Source: Desulfovibrio sp. UBA4079
GTDB taxonomy: Bacteria; Desulfobacterota; Desulfovibrionia; Desulfovibrionales; Desulfovibrionaceae
Assembly (NCBI GenBank): GCA_002382645.1
Contig: DFYP01000063.1
Span: 2,623 to 11,619, forward strand
Direction: 5' to 3'
DNA length: 8,997 nt
The notes beneath the pieces are model-generated. The model saw only the letters and a program-made list of their open reading frames with translations, made no database searches and was not told the DNA's origin. A program made the translations under genes and the position numbers. Of the stretch, positions 1 to 7,441 are shown one piece after another. Each line of letters begins with the position of its first letter. Within the stretch, counting starts at the first letter, position 1.

Positions 1-843
1 CCAGGGATTGCCGTCGCGGAACGGCGCGATGAGCTCCCAGGGGTGGGCGAACAGCTCCCACCAGAGCGAGGGCACGGGCAGGATGGCGAACCGGCCGTCC
101 GGTCCGAACTCCGGCCGCGCGGCCATGTCCGCGGCCCAGGGCGCGGGCCCGAAGGCCGAGAGGCCGGACTGCCAGGCAGCGGCCAGGCCCAGGGCCAGGG
201 CCGTCCAGGCCAGGTCCAGCCAGAGGGATTTCCCGGCGCCCAGGACCGGAGGCGCCTGCACCAGTCTTGCCTTCCAGGCCAGCCACCAGAGCGCGCAGAG
301 GCCCAGGCTGGGCAGGAGGATGTAGGGGATGAACAGGGCCTGGGCCAGGAGCGCGGCGCGGGCCTGGGAGCGCGAGCCGCGCACCAGGGCCAGGACGAAG
401 AGGGTCAGCAGGGGCGCGGCAAAGGCCCGGTTCAGTCCGCCGGAGATGTTGGCCGCGAACCCGGGCATGAGTCCGTACACGGCCAGGGTGGTCCAGGCGG
501 CCCAGCGGCCGCCGAGGCGGTCGGCGATGGAGAACAGGATCGCGCCGAGCCAGGCGAGCAGGCCCACGGCCACGAGCTTGGAGCAGAACAGCGGGCCCAG
601 GCCCAGGAACGCGGCCAGGCGGTAGAGCGCCCGCACGCCCCAAGTCACGTAGTGCTGGGCGTAGCCGTTCAGCAGGTCCGGCGGATAGAGCGCGGGGTCC
701 AGCCAGCGGCGCATCCAGTAGAGTTGCTGGCGCACGTCGTCGTTGATCACATAGGGGCTGGCCAGGCCCGGCCACTGGGCCGCCAGGGCCAGGGCCAGGG
801 AGAGGAGCAGGGGGGCTGCCGTGTTCTGTCTGCCGGTGGTCAT
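1..843 (-). CDS. GT-C-like polytopic membrane protein, C-terminus cut off by the window edge
   Basis: This frame runs 281 codons from an ATG at 843-841 to the window edge with no stop, so the protein is incomplete at its C-terminus. The N-terminus is a hydrophobic segment (about residues 11-29). It is followed by an extracytoplasmic-looking loop with an acidic pair (INDDVRQQLYW, Asp35-Asp36) and then by several further Leu/Ala/Trp-rich membrane spans. An acidic pair in the first loop after the first span is typical of GT-C glycosyltransferases that use lipid-linked sugars at the membrane. I assign the protein to that broad class by motif and topology, not by a specific family match. The start codon overlaps the stop of the upstream HlyD-like gene as ATGA, which indicates translational coupling and a shared transcript. 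A polymerase or flippase-like role is possible but not shown. Confidence 0.75.
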   Translation of the reverse strand, partial: MTTGRQNTAAPLLLSLALALAAQWPGLASPYVINDDVRQQLYWMRRWLDPALYPPDLLNGYAQHYVTWGVRALYRLAAFLGLGPLFCSKLVAVGLLAWLGAILFSIADRLGGRWAAWTTLAVYGLMPGFAANISGGLNRAFAAPLLTLFVLALVRGSRSQARAALLAQALFIPYILLPSLGLCALWWLAWKARLVQAPPVLGAGKSLWLDLAWTALALGLAAAWQSGLSAFGPAPWAADMAARPEFGPDGRFAILPVPSLWWELFAHPWELIAPFRDGNPW

Positions 844-1751
844 GGCACGGTGACGCGGGCGCTGAGCCCTTCGCGGACCACGGTGTCCAGCTCGGTCACG
901 CGGAAGAGGATTTCATAGTAGGACAGGTCCATGAAGCCCTTGTCCACGGGCTTGAGCGGCAGATTGAAGAGGACCGCCGGGAAGGTCCTGTCCGGGAAGC
1001 CCTGGATGGTCACCGTGGCCTCGTCTCCCGTGTGCAGCTTCTGGTAGTCCTCGGCATAGACCCGGACCTTCACGGAGATGGCCTTGGCCGCGACCTTGAA
1101 ACACTCGGCCTTGGCCGCGAGCCTTTGGCCGGGCTGGAGGGTCATCTTGGAGATCACGCCTTCGTAAGGCGCGTTCAGGGGTATGGCGTCCGGCACCTTG
1201 CGCCGGGTGACCTTCAGGCCGCCCAGATCCTCGGAGATGCGCTCCTGTTCCGACTCCAGCCTGGCGGTCAGGTCGGCTTTGGCCCGCTGCGCCTCCCGCA
1301 GCTGCGTCTGGTAGAGGTCCAGGGCCGCCTCCTCGGATTCCAGCCGCAGGGGAGCCTCGTACCCGGCCTGCACGGAACTGCGCAGTTGTTCCACCTGCCG
1401 GGTCTGCAGCTGGATCCGCGCGTTCCACTCCTGGATCCGCGCGTCCTTGTCGCGGAGGGCCTTGTCGTCCAGGGCGGCGCGGATGGACTCCAGTTCCCGG
1501 GGGGCCAGGCGGTAGCGGGCCACCACCTCGTCCTTGGCCACCTCCTCGCCCTCCTTCTTCAGCACCTCCAGGACGCTCCCCGCGTATTCGTTCTTCACCG
1601 CAACCGACCACGTGTACACGGTCTTGCCCTCCAGCTCCATGGCCAGGGCGGGCGCGGGCAGCAGGAGCAGCCCCAGGAGAAGCGCCAGCGGGCGGACGGC
1701 TGAGCAGAGAGAGAAGGGGTGGATCGCGGCGGCGGGCAAGGGGCACTCCAT
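840..1751 (-). CDS. HlyD/membrane-fusion-type periplasmic protein
   Basis: The 303-residue product has a likely Sec signal peptide: a hydrophobic core rich in Leu, then APALA just before Met38. Next comes a first lipoyl-like half (about residues 40-80), then a long charged helical region (about 85-175) rich in Glu, Gln, Arg and Leu that should form an alpha-helical hairpin. A second lipoyl half follows (PLNAPYEGVISKMTLQPGQ), then a beta-barrel-like C-terminus. This order is that of HlyD/RND/ABC membrane-fusion proteins, which bridge inner-membrane transporters or synthases to the outer envelope. No transporter partner lies in the window; the coupled neighbour is a GT-C-like membrane protein. 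The first ATG has no good ribosome-binding site. An in-frame TTG at 1739 with GGAG six bases upstream is a plausible alternative start and keeps the signal peptide. Confidence 0.85.
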   Translation of the reverse strand: MECPLPAAAIHPFSLCSAVRPLALLLGLLLLPAPALAMELEGKTVYTWSVAVKNEYAGSVLEVLKKEGEEVAKDEVVARYRLAPRELESIRAALDDKALRDKDARIQEWNARIQLQTRQVEQLRSSVQAGYEAPLRLESEEAALDLYQTQLREAQRAKADLTARLESEQERISEDLGGLKVTRRKVPDAIPLNAPYEGVISKMTLQPGQRLAAKAECFKVAAKAISVKVRVYAEDYQKLHTGDEATVTIQGFPDRTFPAVLFNLPLKPVDKGFMDLSYYEILFRVTELDTVVREGLSARVTVP

Positions 1752-1920
1752 GCGCGGGCTGAATGGTCCGAGTATCAGGAGACTAGGGTCCCCTTATCAA
1801 ACTGCCGGGAAATGTCCACTTTCGCCGCTCCACAGGCGGATGCCCTGGCGCGGGGCGCGCGTTCCCGGAGCCCGGCTTGCATTGGGCATGGGGACTGTGT
1901 AACAACCGGCAAGGCGAGGG

Positions 1921-2976
1921 ATGTTGATGGATGACAAGGAGTTGTATCTCCACATCGGACGGCACAAGACCGGGACCAGCGCGCTCCAGCACTTTCTGCA
2001 GGAGCAGCGGGACAGCCTCGCGGTCCAGGGCGTCTGTTATCCCAGGACGGGCAGCGCGCCCGGCAGGAATCCGAGCCACGTCACCATCGCCCGCGCGCTT
2101 CACCACGACAACAAGGGCGGCCGCCTCGCGCTGCTGCTGCTCCGCAGGCGGTTCGAGGAGGAGATCCGGCCGCATTCCCGGGTCATCTGCAGTTCCGAGG
2201 GACTCCAGAACATCCTGAGCGCGGAGCGGTTGAACTTCTTTTTCCGGCGCGGGCCGGGCGACCCGCTGCTGGACCTCGCCGGGCGGGTGTTCCGCGGCGG
2301 CCGGAACAGGCCCCGCTACCATGTCCGCACGCTCTGCTACCTGCGCGAGTTTCTGGATTATGCCCGCAGCGCCTATGCCCAGAGGGTGCAGGCCTCGGGC
2401 CTCTTCTGCGGATTCGATGCCTTTTGCCAGGGATTTTCAGGATTCGATTTTGAGCGGTTCCTGGGATTCTGGCGGGGCTTTTCCGATGCGACGGAGTTCC
2501 TGAGCTACGAGCGGACCCTGGAAAAACCCGGAGGAATCGTCGGGGATTTCCTGGAGCGCCTGGGCCTCCGGTTGCCGGTGGAGGCCAGCGGAACGGGCGA
2601 CAAGAATCCCACCATTTCCGGCAACCTGCTGGCCTTCAAATTGGCCGTGAACCGCCACTTTCCGCACAGCGAGGAGTATTATCTCGTCTTGCGGCGGCTG
2701 GCCGGGGCCGAGGCCCGCTTCCGCGGGCCCTTTCGGATTCCGCAGGACACGGCGGCCATGCTGCGGGAGCGGCACAGGGACTATAACGCGACCCTGCGGC
2801 GGACGGTCGGGGACTTTCCGGAGCGGGACTTTTCCCAGTGCCGCGAGGTGTTCGACGCGCGGCGCTGGCCCGAGGATGTGGAGCGCATCCTGGGTGAGCC
2901 GGAAATGGAGCCTTTGCGGCGGCACGCCGAGGCCATCCGGGACGCCGCGCGGGACCTGCCGGGAATCGGATTCTGA
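1921..2976 (+). CDS. Sulfotransferase-like protein (PAPS-binding P-loop fold)
   Basis: The 351-residue protein begins with a beta strand and the loop GRHKTGTSALQ (residues 13-23). This matches the 5'-phosphosulfate-binding loop of bacterial sulfotransferase-like proteins, which often read HIGxHKTGTSSLQ. SSEG follows at 91-94. The segment CYLREFLDYARSAYAQRV (139-156) fits the region that binds the 3'-phosphate of PAPS. The later YERTLEKPGGIVGDFLERLGL is also typical of the family. The expected activity is transfer of sulfate from PAPS to a glycan or other acceptor in the cytoplasm, but the acceptor is unknown. It is the only plus-strand gene, and its end lies 17 nt from the end of the convergent glycosyltransferase. 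Two start codons are plausible, ATG at 1921 and ATG at 1927; AAGG (1911-1914) and GAGGG (1916-1920) lie six bases before each respectively. Confidence 0.82.
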   Translation: MLMDDKELYLHIGRHKTGTSALQHFLQEQRDSLAVQGVCYPRTGSAPGRNPSHVTIARALHHDNKGGRLALLLLRRRFEEEIRPHSRVICSSEGLQNILSAERLNFFFRRGPGDPLLDLAGRVFRGGRNRPRYHVRTLCYLREFLDYARSAYAQRVQASGLFCGFDAFCQGFSGFDFERFLGFWRGFSDATEFLSYERTLEKPGGIVGDFLERLGLRLPVEASGTGDKNPTISGNLLAFKLAVNRHFPHSEEYYLVLRRLAGAEARFRGPFRIPQDTAAMLRERHRDYNATLRRTVGDFPERDFSQCREVFDARRWPEDVERILGEPEMEPLRRHAEAIRDAARDLPGIGF

Positions 2977-2993
2977 ATCGCGTTCCCCCGGCA

Positions 2994-3947
2994 TCATCCG
3001 GAGCCGGGAAGCACTTTCTTCGACAGGGCGAAAAACTGCCCGGCCAGGGCCGTGGGCAGCGCCCAGGGCCGGAATTTCCAGGTGAACAGCAACCGGCTGC
3101 GCGCCAGTCGCCAGGCGGAGCGGGCGGAGCGGCCGAGTCCCCGGCGGTTGGAGACTCCCGTGCTGAGGCCCTCGCGGTGGAGCACCTCGGCCTCCGGAGC
3201 CCAGCCGAGGGTCCAGCGGCCTTTGGCCCGTTCGGCCCAGTCCCACTCCTCGCAGTAGAGAAAGTAGGCTTCGTCCATGAGGCCCACGTCCAGCAGGAAT
3301 GCCCGGCGTGCGAACACGCTGGCGCCGTTGACATAGCCGAGTTCGGTTGGGCCGTGTTCCGGCCCGGCCGCCCCTCGGGGGAGTCTGTCGCCGTCGCCGT
3401 GGAGCCCCCCGAGGGCCCACACGGTGTCGTACCAGCCGCCGCCGTAACATTGCACGATCTCCGGATCGTCCAGGTAACGGGTGAGGGCGCCGCACAGGCC
3501 GCAGCGCGGGTGGCCGCGCATGTATTGGAGCAGGGCCTGGGCCGCTCCGGGGGCGACCAGGGTGTCGTTGTTCAGGAGCCAGACAAAAGGGGCGCCGGAG
3601 CGCAGCAGCAGGCGCAGGCCCACGTTGTTGCCGCCCGCGTAGCCGAGGTTCGCGCCGTTGTCCACGAGCAGGATATCCTCGGCGGGGTGCTCCTCGCCCG
3701 CGGGGCCGGTCTCGGCCTCGGTCCGGGTGAGCAGGCGCCGGGAAAGGGGCCGGACTCCATAGTGGTCAACCCATTGGACCAGATGAGCCAGGCTGCCGTC
3801 GCTGGAACCGTTGTCGCAGACAACCACCTGCCGGGGCCGGACGTCCGAAGACAGGACGCTCTCCACGCAGGCCTGGGTGTCACGCCAGTGATTGTAGTTG
3901 AGGATCAGGACGGAATAGCCCTGCTGCTGGTCCTGCGGTTCATGCAT
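2994..3947 (-). CDS. Family 2 (GT-A fold) glycosyltransferase, rhamnosyltransferase-like
   Basis: The 317-residue protein shows the ordered GT2 landmarks. VLILNYN lies near the N-terminus, and DNGSSDG (45-51) provides the nucleotide-binding aspartate. NLGYAGGNN (100-108) is the signature of the WbbL/rhamnosyltransferase-like branch. LLNND (124-128) occupies the DXD-like metal-binding position, NGAS lies at 207-210, and an acidic stretch EEWDW (233-237) is likely to contain the catalytic base. No strong membrane anchor is visible, so it probably acts at the inner face of the membrane, adding a sugar from a nucleotide donor to a lipid-linked glycan. Donor and acceptor cannot be read from the sequence. 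AGGAG at 3964-3960 lies twelve bases before the ATG, a slightly long spacing. About 268 nt separate it from the AT-rich radical SAM gene upstream, so it may have its own promoter. Confidence 0.92.
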   Translation of the reverse strand: MHEPQDQQQGYSVLILNYNHWRDTQACVESVLSSDVRPRQVVVCDNGSSDGSLAHLVQWVDHYGVRPLSRRLLTRTEAETGPAGEEHPAEDILLVDNGANLGYAGGNNVGLRLLLRSGAPFVWLLNNDTLVAPGAAQALLQYMRGHPRCGLCGALTRYLDDPEIVQCYGGGWYDTVWALGGLHGDGDRLPRGAAGPEHGPTELGYVNGASVFARRAFLLDVGLMDEAYFLYCEEWDWAERAKGRWTLGWAPEAEVLHREGLSTGVSNRRGLGRSARSAWRLARSRLLFTWKFRPWALPTALAGQFFALSKKVLPGSG

Positions 3948-4215
3948 CGCGTTTATTGTCTCCTGGGCCCAGGCCTTTTGCGCGACCCTGGCCGCTACGC
4001 CGGAACCGGGAGCATCGACGAGGGCCCATCAGCGCAACAGAATGTCGGCCCTGGCCGCACGCTGCTGCGTACGAGAGCGCGTCGAATGCTGATGAGAGGC
4101 GTTCCATTTTCGCGCAGGACCGAGCGAGGTCCGGTTTCAGCGGGGATTTTGCGCCCATCTTTAACAGATACTTACCTGTTTCGACATAGGGAGTGAATGT
4201 TCATAGCGCTTCATT
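3948..4215. other. Gene-poor spacer and composition boundary
   Basis: This stretch lies between the stop of the radical SAM gene and the start of the family 2 glycosyltransferase. Composition changes inside it: the part next to the glycosyltransferase is GC-rich and the part from about 4150 upward is AT-rich. It holds a short hairpin (GGACC at 4117-4121 with GGTCC at 4128-4132) and another (AACAG at 4163-4167 with CTGTT at 4176-4180). Neither has a T-tract that would make it a clear terminator. Open frames cross it, including a 72-codon one on the minus strand, but none resembles a known protein. Confidence 0.5.
4095..4103 (+). repeat. Left copy of 9-bp direct repeat AGAGGCGTT
   Basis: The same nine bases occur at 5809-5817, so the two copies bracket the AT-rich radical SAM gene. 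Each copy is followed within a few to about fourteen bases by a small hairpin made from GGWCC/GGTC-type words. They could be footprints of an insertion or chance identity between two short spacers. Confidence 0.3.
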
Positions 4216-5670
4216 TTATTTCTGAATTTGATTTTGAAATATGTGACGGAATCCATCAGGGACAACATCATGGTCCGAAACATGAAGCCTTTTTTTGTCT
4301 ATGCCGAGTTCGTTGCAAAGAGATAAGACAAAATTCAAAAGATTGTATCTTTGATATGACTTACATTCCTTACATACTTCTGGAAGTAGTCCACTATTGT
4401 ACATGGATGACTTGAATTTCATCATGTAGTGTGAATTTATATACTGATGAATGCTTTCAAAATCTGATGACAAGAAAGTATTTTTTTCTATTTCAGAATA
4501 TTTAGTAGAGAATTTTGATGATATTACACAACATGGTGCGAACGTATTTGTGTCCAATCCAAAAACTATAAAGTACCATGGATTTAAACAATATGGCAAA
4601 TCAATTCTGCAAAGCTTTACAAGCCTGGAGCACAGTTCAGAATAATATTCTAGCCAGTTATTGCAATGAGGAGTTGGTATTGTTTCATGCGCTGTGACCG
4701 TGTCATCGATATAATATTTCTTCCATCCAGTATTTTTGTGGAATGGCTGCAATTGTTTTTCATTGAGATTGTCACAAAAAGTTTTTATATTTTCAACCGT
4801 GTTGATTGTATCAGTGCTCAAGTGGCTATCTTGAAAGTACAAGTCGACTGCTGACCTGGCGACGACAATTGGCGCCCTGCTCTTTTTATGTTTATTTAAA
4901 AATTCTACAAATTTATTCCTGTTGAAAATGTGTGGGAGAAGTCGTTTGTCATTGGTTTGAATTGGACCGATGTTCAGTTCATTGATTTTATTGTTTTTAC
5001 AAAAGCGCAAGATATCTTCCAATTCATTTATATTATAGCTTGCTGAAACGAATCCACATTTTATGTAAAGGTTTGGATTGGTTTTTTTCGCATATTGAAT
5101 TCCATCGACAACATTTTGTAGTATTCCTGTTCCGGTGAGTGCGCGATATTTATCTGTGTCCACAGTGTCGATGCTCACAGATAATACATTAATATTTTTT
5201 AAGAAATCTTTGCTCAATTGAGTGATACGTGATCCGTTTGTGACAAGTGTTTTTCTCGTTGAAGGGCATGCCTTTTGTGAAGATGAAATGAGTGTTTCGA
5301 TGGAGCTATCCAGTGTTGGCTCTCCGTCACCGGCAAGGATGAGTGACAATAGATGACAAAATATATCTTTATTTTGAATTGTGCTATGTGGATAATCGGC
5401 AATATTATTTTTAGAATGTATTTGTCCATGGAATCCACATTTGAGGCATTTGTAATTACATTTATTCGTGACGGATACGCTGCATATTGTCGGAACAGAC
5501 ACCGTGTTCTGGAATCTAAGAAGCATCTCAGCAGTAGCGATTTTCATCATATCTTTTGGAGATATCCCATAAAAAAAATCATTCCCATGAGTTGTCTTGG
5601 AAAGTTTTGATGCCAGTTTATGAAATGTATAGTTTAGAAAGCGATTAGCTTTTATGATGAATCGTGACAT
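4216..5670 (-). CDS. Radical SAM protein with SPASM-like C-terminal cysteines
   Basis: The protein has 484 residues from the chosen ATG. The cluster-binding motif is C71-x3-C75-x2-C78 (NKCNYKCLKCG). It is followed by GDGEP at 114-118, the glycine-rich motif that contacts SAM, then TLVTNGS and SVSIDTVD strands typical of the radical SAM barrel. The C-terminal part carries CLNPW (Cys361), a Cys-Cys pair at 380-381 and C433-x2-C436. This suggests a SPASM or Twitch-type domain binding an auxiliary iron-sulfur cluster. Such enzymes modify peptides, sugars or other small substrates by radical chemistry; the substrate here is unknown. The frame stays open upstream to 5871. I chose the ATG at 5670 because AT-rich coding character begins there and a weak GAGA precedes it; the upstream residues do not look like protein. 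Composition (about 35-40% GC by eye) and Lys/Asn/Ile-rich residues contrast sharply with all neighbours, suggesting horizontal acquisition. Confidence 0.87.
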   Translation of the reverse strand: MSRFIIKANRFLNYTFHKLASKLSKTTHGNDFFYGISPKDMMKIATAEMLLRFQNTVSVPTICSVSVTNKCNYKCLKCGFHGQIHSKNNIADYPHSTIQNKDIFCHLLSLILAGDGEPTLDSSIETLISSSQKACPSTRKTLVTNGSRITQLSKDFLKNINVLSVSIDTVDTDKYRALTGTGILQNVVDGIQYAKKTNPNLYIKCGFVSASYNINELEDILRFCKNNKINELNIGPIQTNDKRLLPHIFNRNKFVEFLNKHKKSRAPIVVARSAVDLYFQDSHLSTDTINTVENIKTFCDNLNEKQLQPFHKNTGWKKYYIDDTVTAHETIPTPHCNNWLEYYSELCSRLVKLCRIDLPYCLNPWYFIVFGLDTNTFAPCCVISSKFSTKYSEIEKNTFLSSDFESIHQYINSHYMMKFKSSMYNSGLLPEVCKECKSYQRYNLLNFVLSLCNELGIDKKRLHVSDHDVVPDGFRHIFQNQIQK

Positions 5671-5808
5671 TATGATTCTCTGTTGTTTTGGATCAATGCA
5701 TTCGCGTTGGTTTCTCCGCCAGTGTATTCTTTCAAAGGGATATACCTGACTGATGATTTTCCCATAGCATATTGCCTTTGGCGGGAGCAATTGTTCTTTG
5801 CGGGTGAA

Positions 5809-5817
5809 AGAGGCGTT
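5809..5817 (+). repeat. Right copy of 9-bp direct repeat AGAGGCGTT
   Basis: This copy is identical to 4095-4103 and lies one base before the perfect palindrome at 5819-5855, on the far side of the AT-rich gene. With the left copy it outlines an interval of about 1.7 kb that contains the atypical gene. Confidence 0.3.
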
Positions 5818-5818
5818 T

Positions 5819-5855
5819 GGTCTTTTCCGACCGACGCAAGTGGTCGGAAAAGACC
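5819..5855. repeat. Perfect 14-bp inverted repeat with 9-nt loop
   Basis: GGTCTTTTCCGACC (5819-5832) and GGTCGGAAAAGACC (5842-5855) are exact reverse complements separated by nine bases. The stem has T bases on its 5' side and A bases on its 3' side, and no T-tract follows on either strand. It is therefore not a standard Rho-independent terminator, although the long stem could still stall or stabilise a transcript from the membrane-protein operon ending at 6014. A protein-binding palindrome or the end of a mobile segment are alternatives, given its place at the composition boundary. Confidence 0.8.
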
Positions 5856-6013
5856 GGAGCCGGTGTGGCAAGGGAGTCCGCGGCAGCGGCCTGGGGTCCG
5901 CCCCTCCGGGCGATTCGCACGGGCCATGTCTGATACGCTTGGAGTGTTCGCCAGCTCTTCCTTTTTCGCATACGGCCTCAACTGTCGCAGCGAGAGCGAA
6001 GCGCGGTCATAGG

Positions 6014-7417
6014 TCACGGAGCGGCTTGGACGGCCTCAGTTGCTTCGGGGTTCTCAGCGTCGCGGTAATGGCCGAGGCCCAGGCGTCGCAACTCCATGTC
6101 GAACTTGGCCACCACCCGCACCCCATTGCCCGGAGCGAGCGGCCGCGACGCCTTGTCGTACTGCTGGGACTTGAGGAAGGAGATCTGCTGCTTCAGCGCA
6201 GTATAGAAGAAGGTGTTGTACCTTTGGGCTGTGGCGAGATTCAGTCCTTCCAGCAGGATCACGGTGCAGAGGCCGGCGGCCAGGCTTCCCCGTCTCCAGG
6301 AAGGCGAGCGCAGCCGCAGGACCCAGTGGCCGTATATCCAGACCAGGCCGGCGAATCCCACCCGCATGGGGGTGACATAGCGCGGCGCCGTGGGCGGGCC
6401 GTAGGTCGTGGTCGCGCGGCTGAGGATCAGGACCGCGGCGAAGGCGGCGCTGAAGAGGATGAGGAACAGGGGCAGGCTGCTGCCGATGTCCCGCCTGTGC
6501 CGGATGTACAGCCAGACCGCTCCGGCATAGGCCAGGAGTACTACCGCTCCGGAGAGCCAGAGCAGCGGGCGCGGGATATTGTCCACGATATTGCTGGTGT
6601 ACAGGGACGACCCGGAGAGCAGGAAAACGTAATTGATGATCAGCGGGATGTTGGTGAGGAAGTGCAGGAGCCAGCCTTCAGGCGGAGCCGGGTGGAGTTT
6701 GTGGGAGTAGAAGAACTGGAGCGTTCCGGCCGCGGCGAAAAACAGGAACAGGACGCCGGCGTAGGGGAGGATTTTTTTCCGCGTCTCCGGGCGGAGGAAC
6801 CAGAGCAGGCCCAGCAGCAGCGCCAGGGCGATCAGGGTGATGAACGTGGCTGTGGTATCGCCCAGGACCAGGAAGAGAAGGCAGAGCAGGGAATAGACCG
6901 CGTGGCGCGGTCTGCCGTCTTCCTCCAGATGCCGGTCTAGGAAGACCACGGTGAGGACGGAGAAGAACAGGAGGACGCCAGCCAGCACGGCCACCAGGGA
7001 GAAATGCCAGAGGACGGTCTGGGATTGGCTGTAGATCACGGCCAGCAGGGGCGCCAACACCAGGAGCGTCACGGAGGCGTTGCCGCCGAGGCTCCGACGC
7101 AGGGCGGTGAAGAGGACGCAGGTGTACAGGAACAGGAGGAAGATGCCCAGGGCATATTCGGCGGGCATGTTCAGACCGAGGAGGATGCCGTTGAGCAGGA
7201 ACAAGGTCTTGTAGATCACGATGCTCACGTCGTGATGCGGGGCGAACAAGGAGGAAATCCGGAGCTGCCCCGAGAAATAGTCCACCAACAGCGGGACCAT
7301 GCGCCACTGGTCGCGCAGCAGAATGTCCGGGTAGGGGTTCAGGTACAGGCAGAGCAGGGGGACGGCCAAGAGCAGGGCCAGACAGGCGAGGGTGCTCCGT
7401 CCCGGGGTGCGTTCCAT
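6014..7417 (-). CDS. Polytopic GT-C-like membrane protein
   Basis: The 467-residue protein has about ten to twelve hydrophobic membrane spans and a short charged soluble tail (about the last 60 residues). After the first span comes a loop with DILLRDQWRM (acidic residues 31 and 36), followed by SSLFAPHHDVS (about 55-65). An acidic loop after span 1 and a downstream His-rich motif recall GT-C-type membrane glycosyltransferases and their uncharacterised relatives, which act outside the cytoplasm on lipid-linked sugars. This is a class-level call from topology and motifs. GAGG six bases before the ATG supports the start. The gene follows the aminotransferase after 24 nt and is almost certainly co-transcribed with it, which ties it to glycan assembly. 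An O-antigen polymerase-like role is an alternative, but no diagnostic Wzy motif is recognisable. Confidence 0.8.
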   Translation of the reverse strand: MERTPGRSTLACLALLLAVPLLCLYLNPYPDILLRDQWRMVPLLVDYFSGQLRISSLFAPHHDVSIVIYKTLFLLNGILLGLNMPAEYALGIFLLFLYTCVLFTALRRSLGGNASVTLLVLAPLLAVIYSQSQTVLWHFSLVAVLAGVLLFFSVLTVVFLDRHLEEDGRPRHAVYSLLCLLFLVLGDTTATFITLIALALLLGLLWFLRPETRKKILPYAGVLFLFFAAAGTLQFFYSHKLHPAPPEGWLLHFLTNIPLIINYVFLLSGSSLYTSNIVDNIPRPLLWLSGAVVLLAYAGAVWLYIRHRRDIGSSLPLFLILFSAAFAAVLILSRATTTYGPPTAPRYVTPMRVGFAGLVWIYGHWVLRLRSPSWRRGSLAAGLCTVILLEGLNLATAQRYNTFFYTALKQQISFLKSQQYDKASRPLAPGNGVRVVAKFDMELRRLGLGHYRDAENPEATEAVQAAP

Positions 7418-7441
7418 GGTGTGCCTCGTTTTCCCGTGCGG

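Larger units (their letters stand above)
5671..6013. other. Gap of 343 nt without a convincing gene
   Basis: This region lies between the start of the radical SAM gene and the stop of the membrane protein. All three minus-strand frames stay open over long parts of it, and a 115-codon frame spans it from a GTG at 6017, but none gives a recognisable or protein-like product. It contains a perfect 14-bp inverted repeat (5819-5855), a smaller hairpin (CGCCC at 5899-5903 with GGGCG at 5908-5912), and the change from GC-rich to AT-rich DNA. A promoter for the radical SAM gene would be expected here, but I see no convincing -35/-10 pair. Confidence 0.55.

Noticed and set aside
782..800. Tandem GCCAGG hexamers in the first membrane span of the left-edge membrane protein
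   Set aside because: It is explained by repeated Ala-Leu codons in a hydrophobic helix. A six-base unit would not shift the frame, so a phase-variation role is unlikely.
1877..1905. Possible promoter TTGCAT-17 nt-TAACAA before the sulfotransferase-like gene
   Set aside because: Each box matches the consensus at only about half its positions, and the implied transcript start would fall on the ribosome-binding site.
2987..3008. Small hairpin (CCCGGC with GCCGGG) between the convergent sulfotransferase-like and glycosyltransferase genes
   Set aside because: The stem is only six base pairs with a ten-base loop, lies partly inside the glycosyltransferase coding end and has no T-tract, so it cannot be called a terminator with confidence.
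3940..4158. A 72-codon minus-strand frame whose stop overlaps the start of the family 2 glycosyltransferase by 8 nt
   Set aside because: The product is Arg/Gly/Ser-rich with no recognisable motif, has no good ribosome-binding site and crosses a composition change. It reads like an open stretch of GC-rich spacer.
5671..5871. N-terminal extension of the radical SAM protein by 67 residues
   Set aside because: The extra residues do not resemble protein, pass through the palindrome and lie mostly outside the AT-rich coding composition. The family-like sequence begins after the ATG at 5670.
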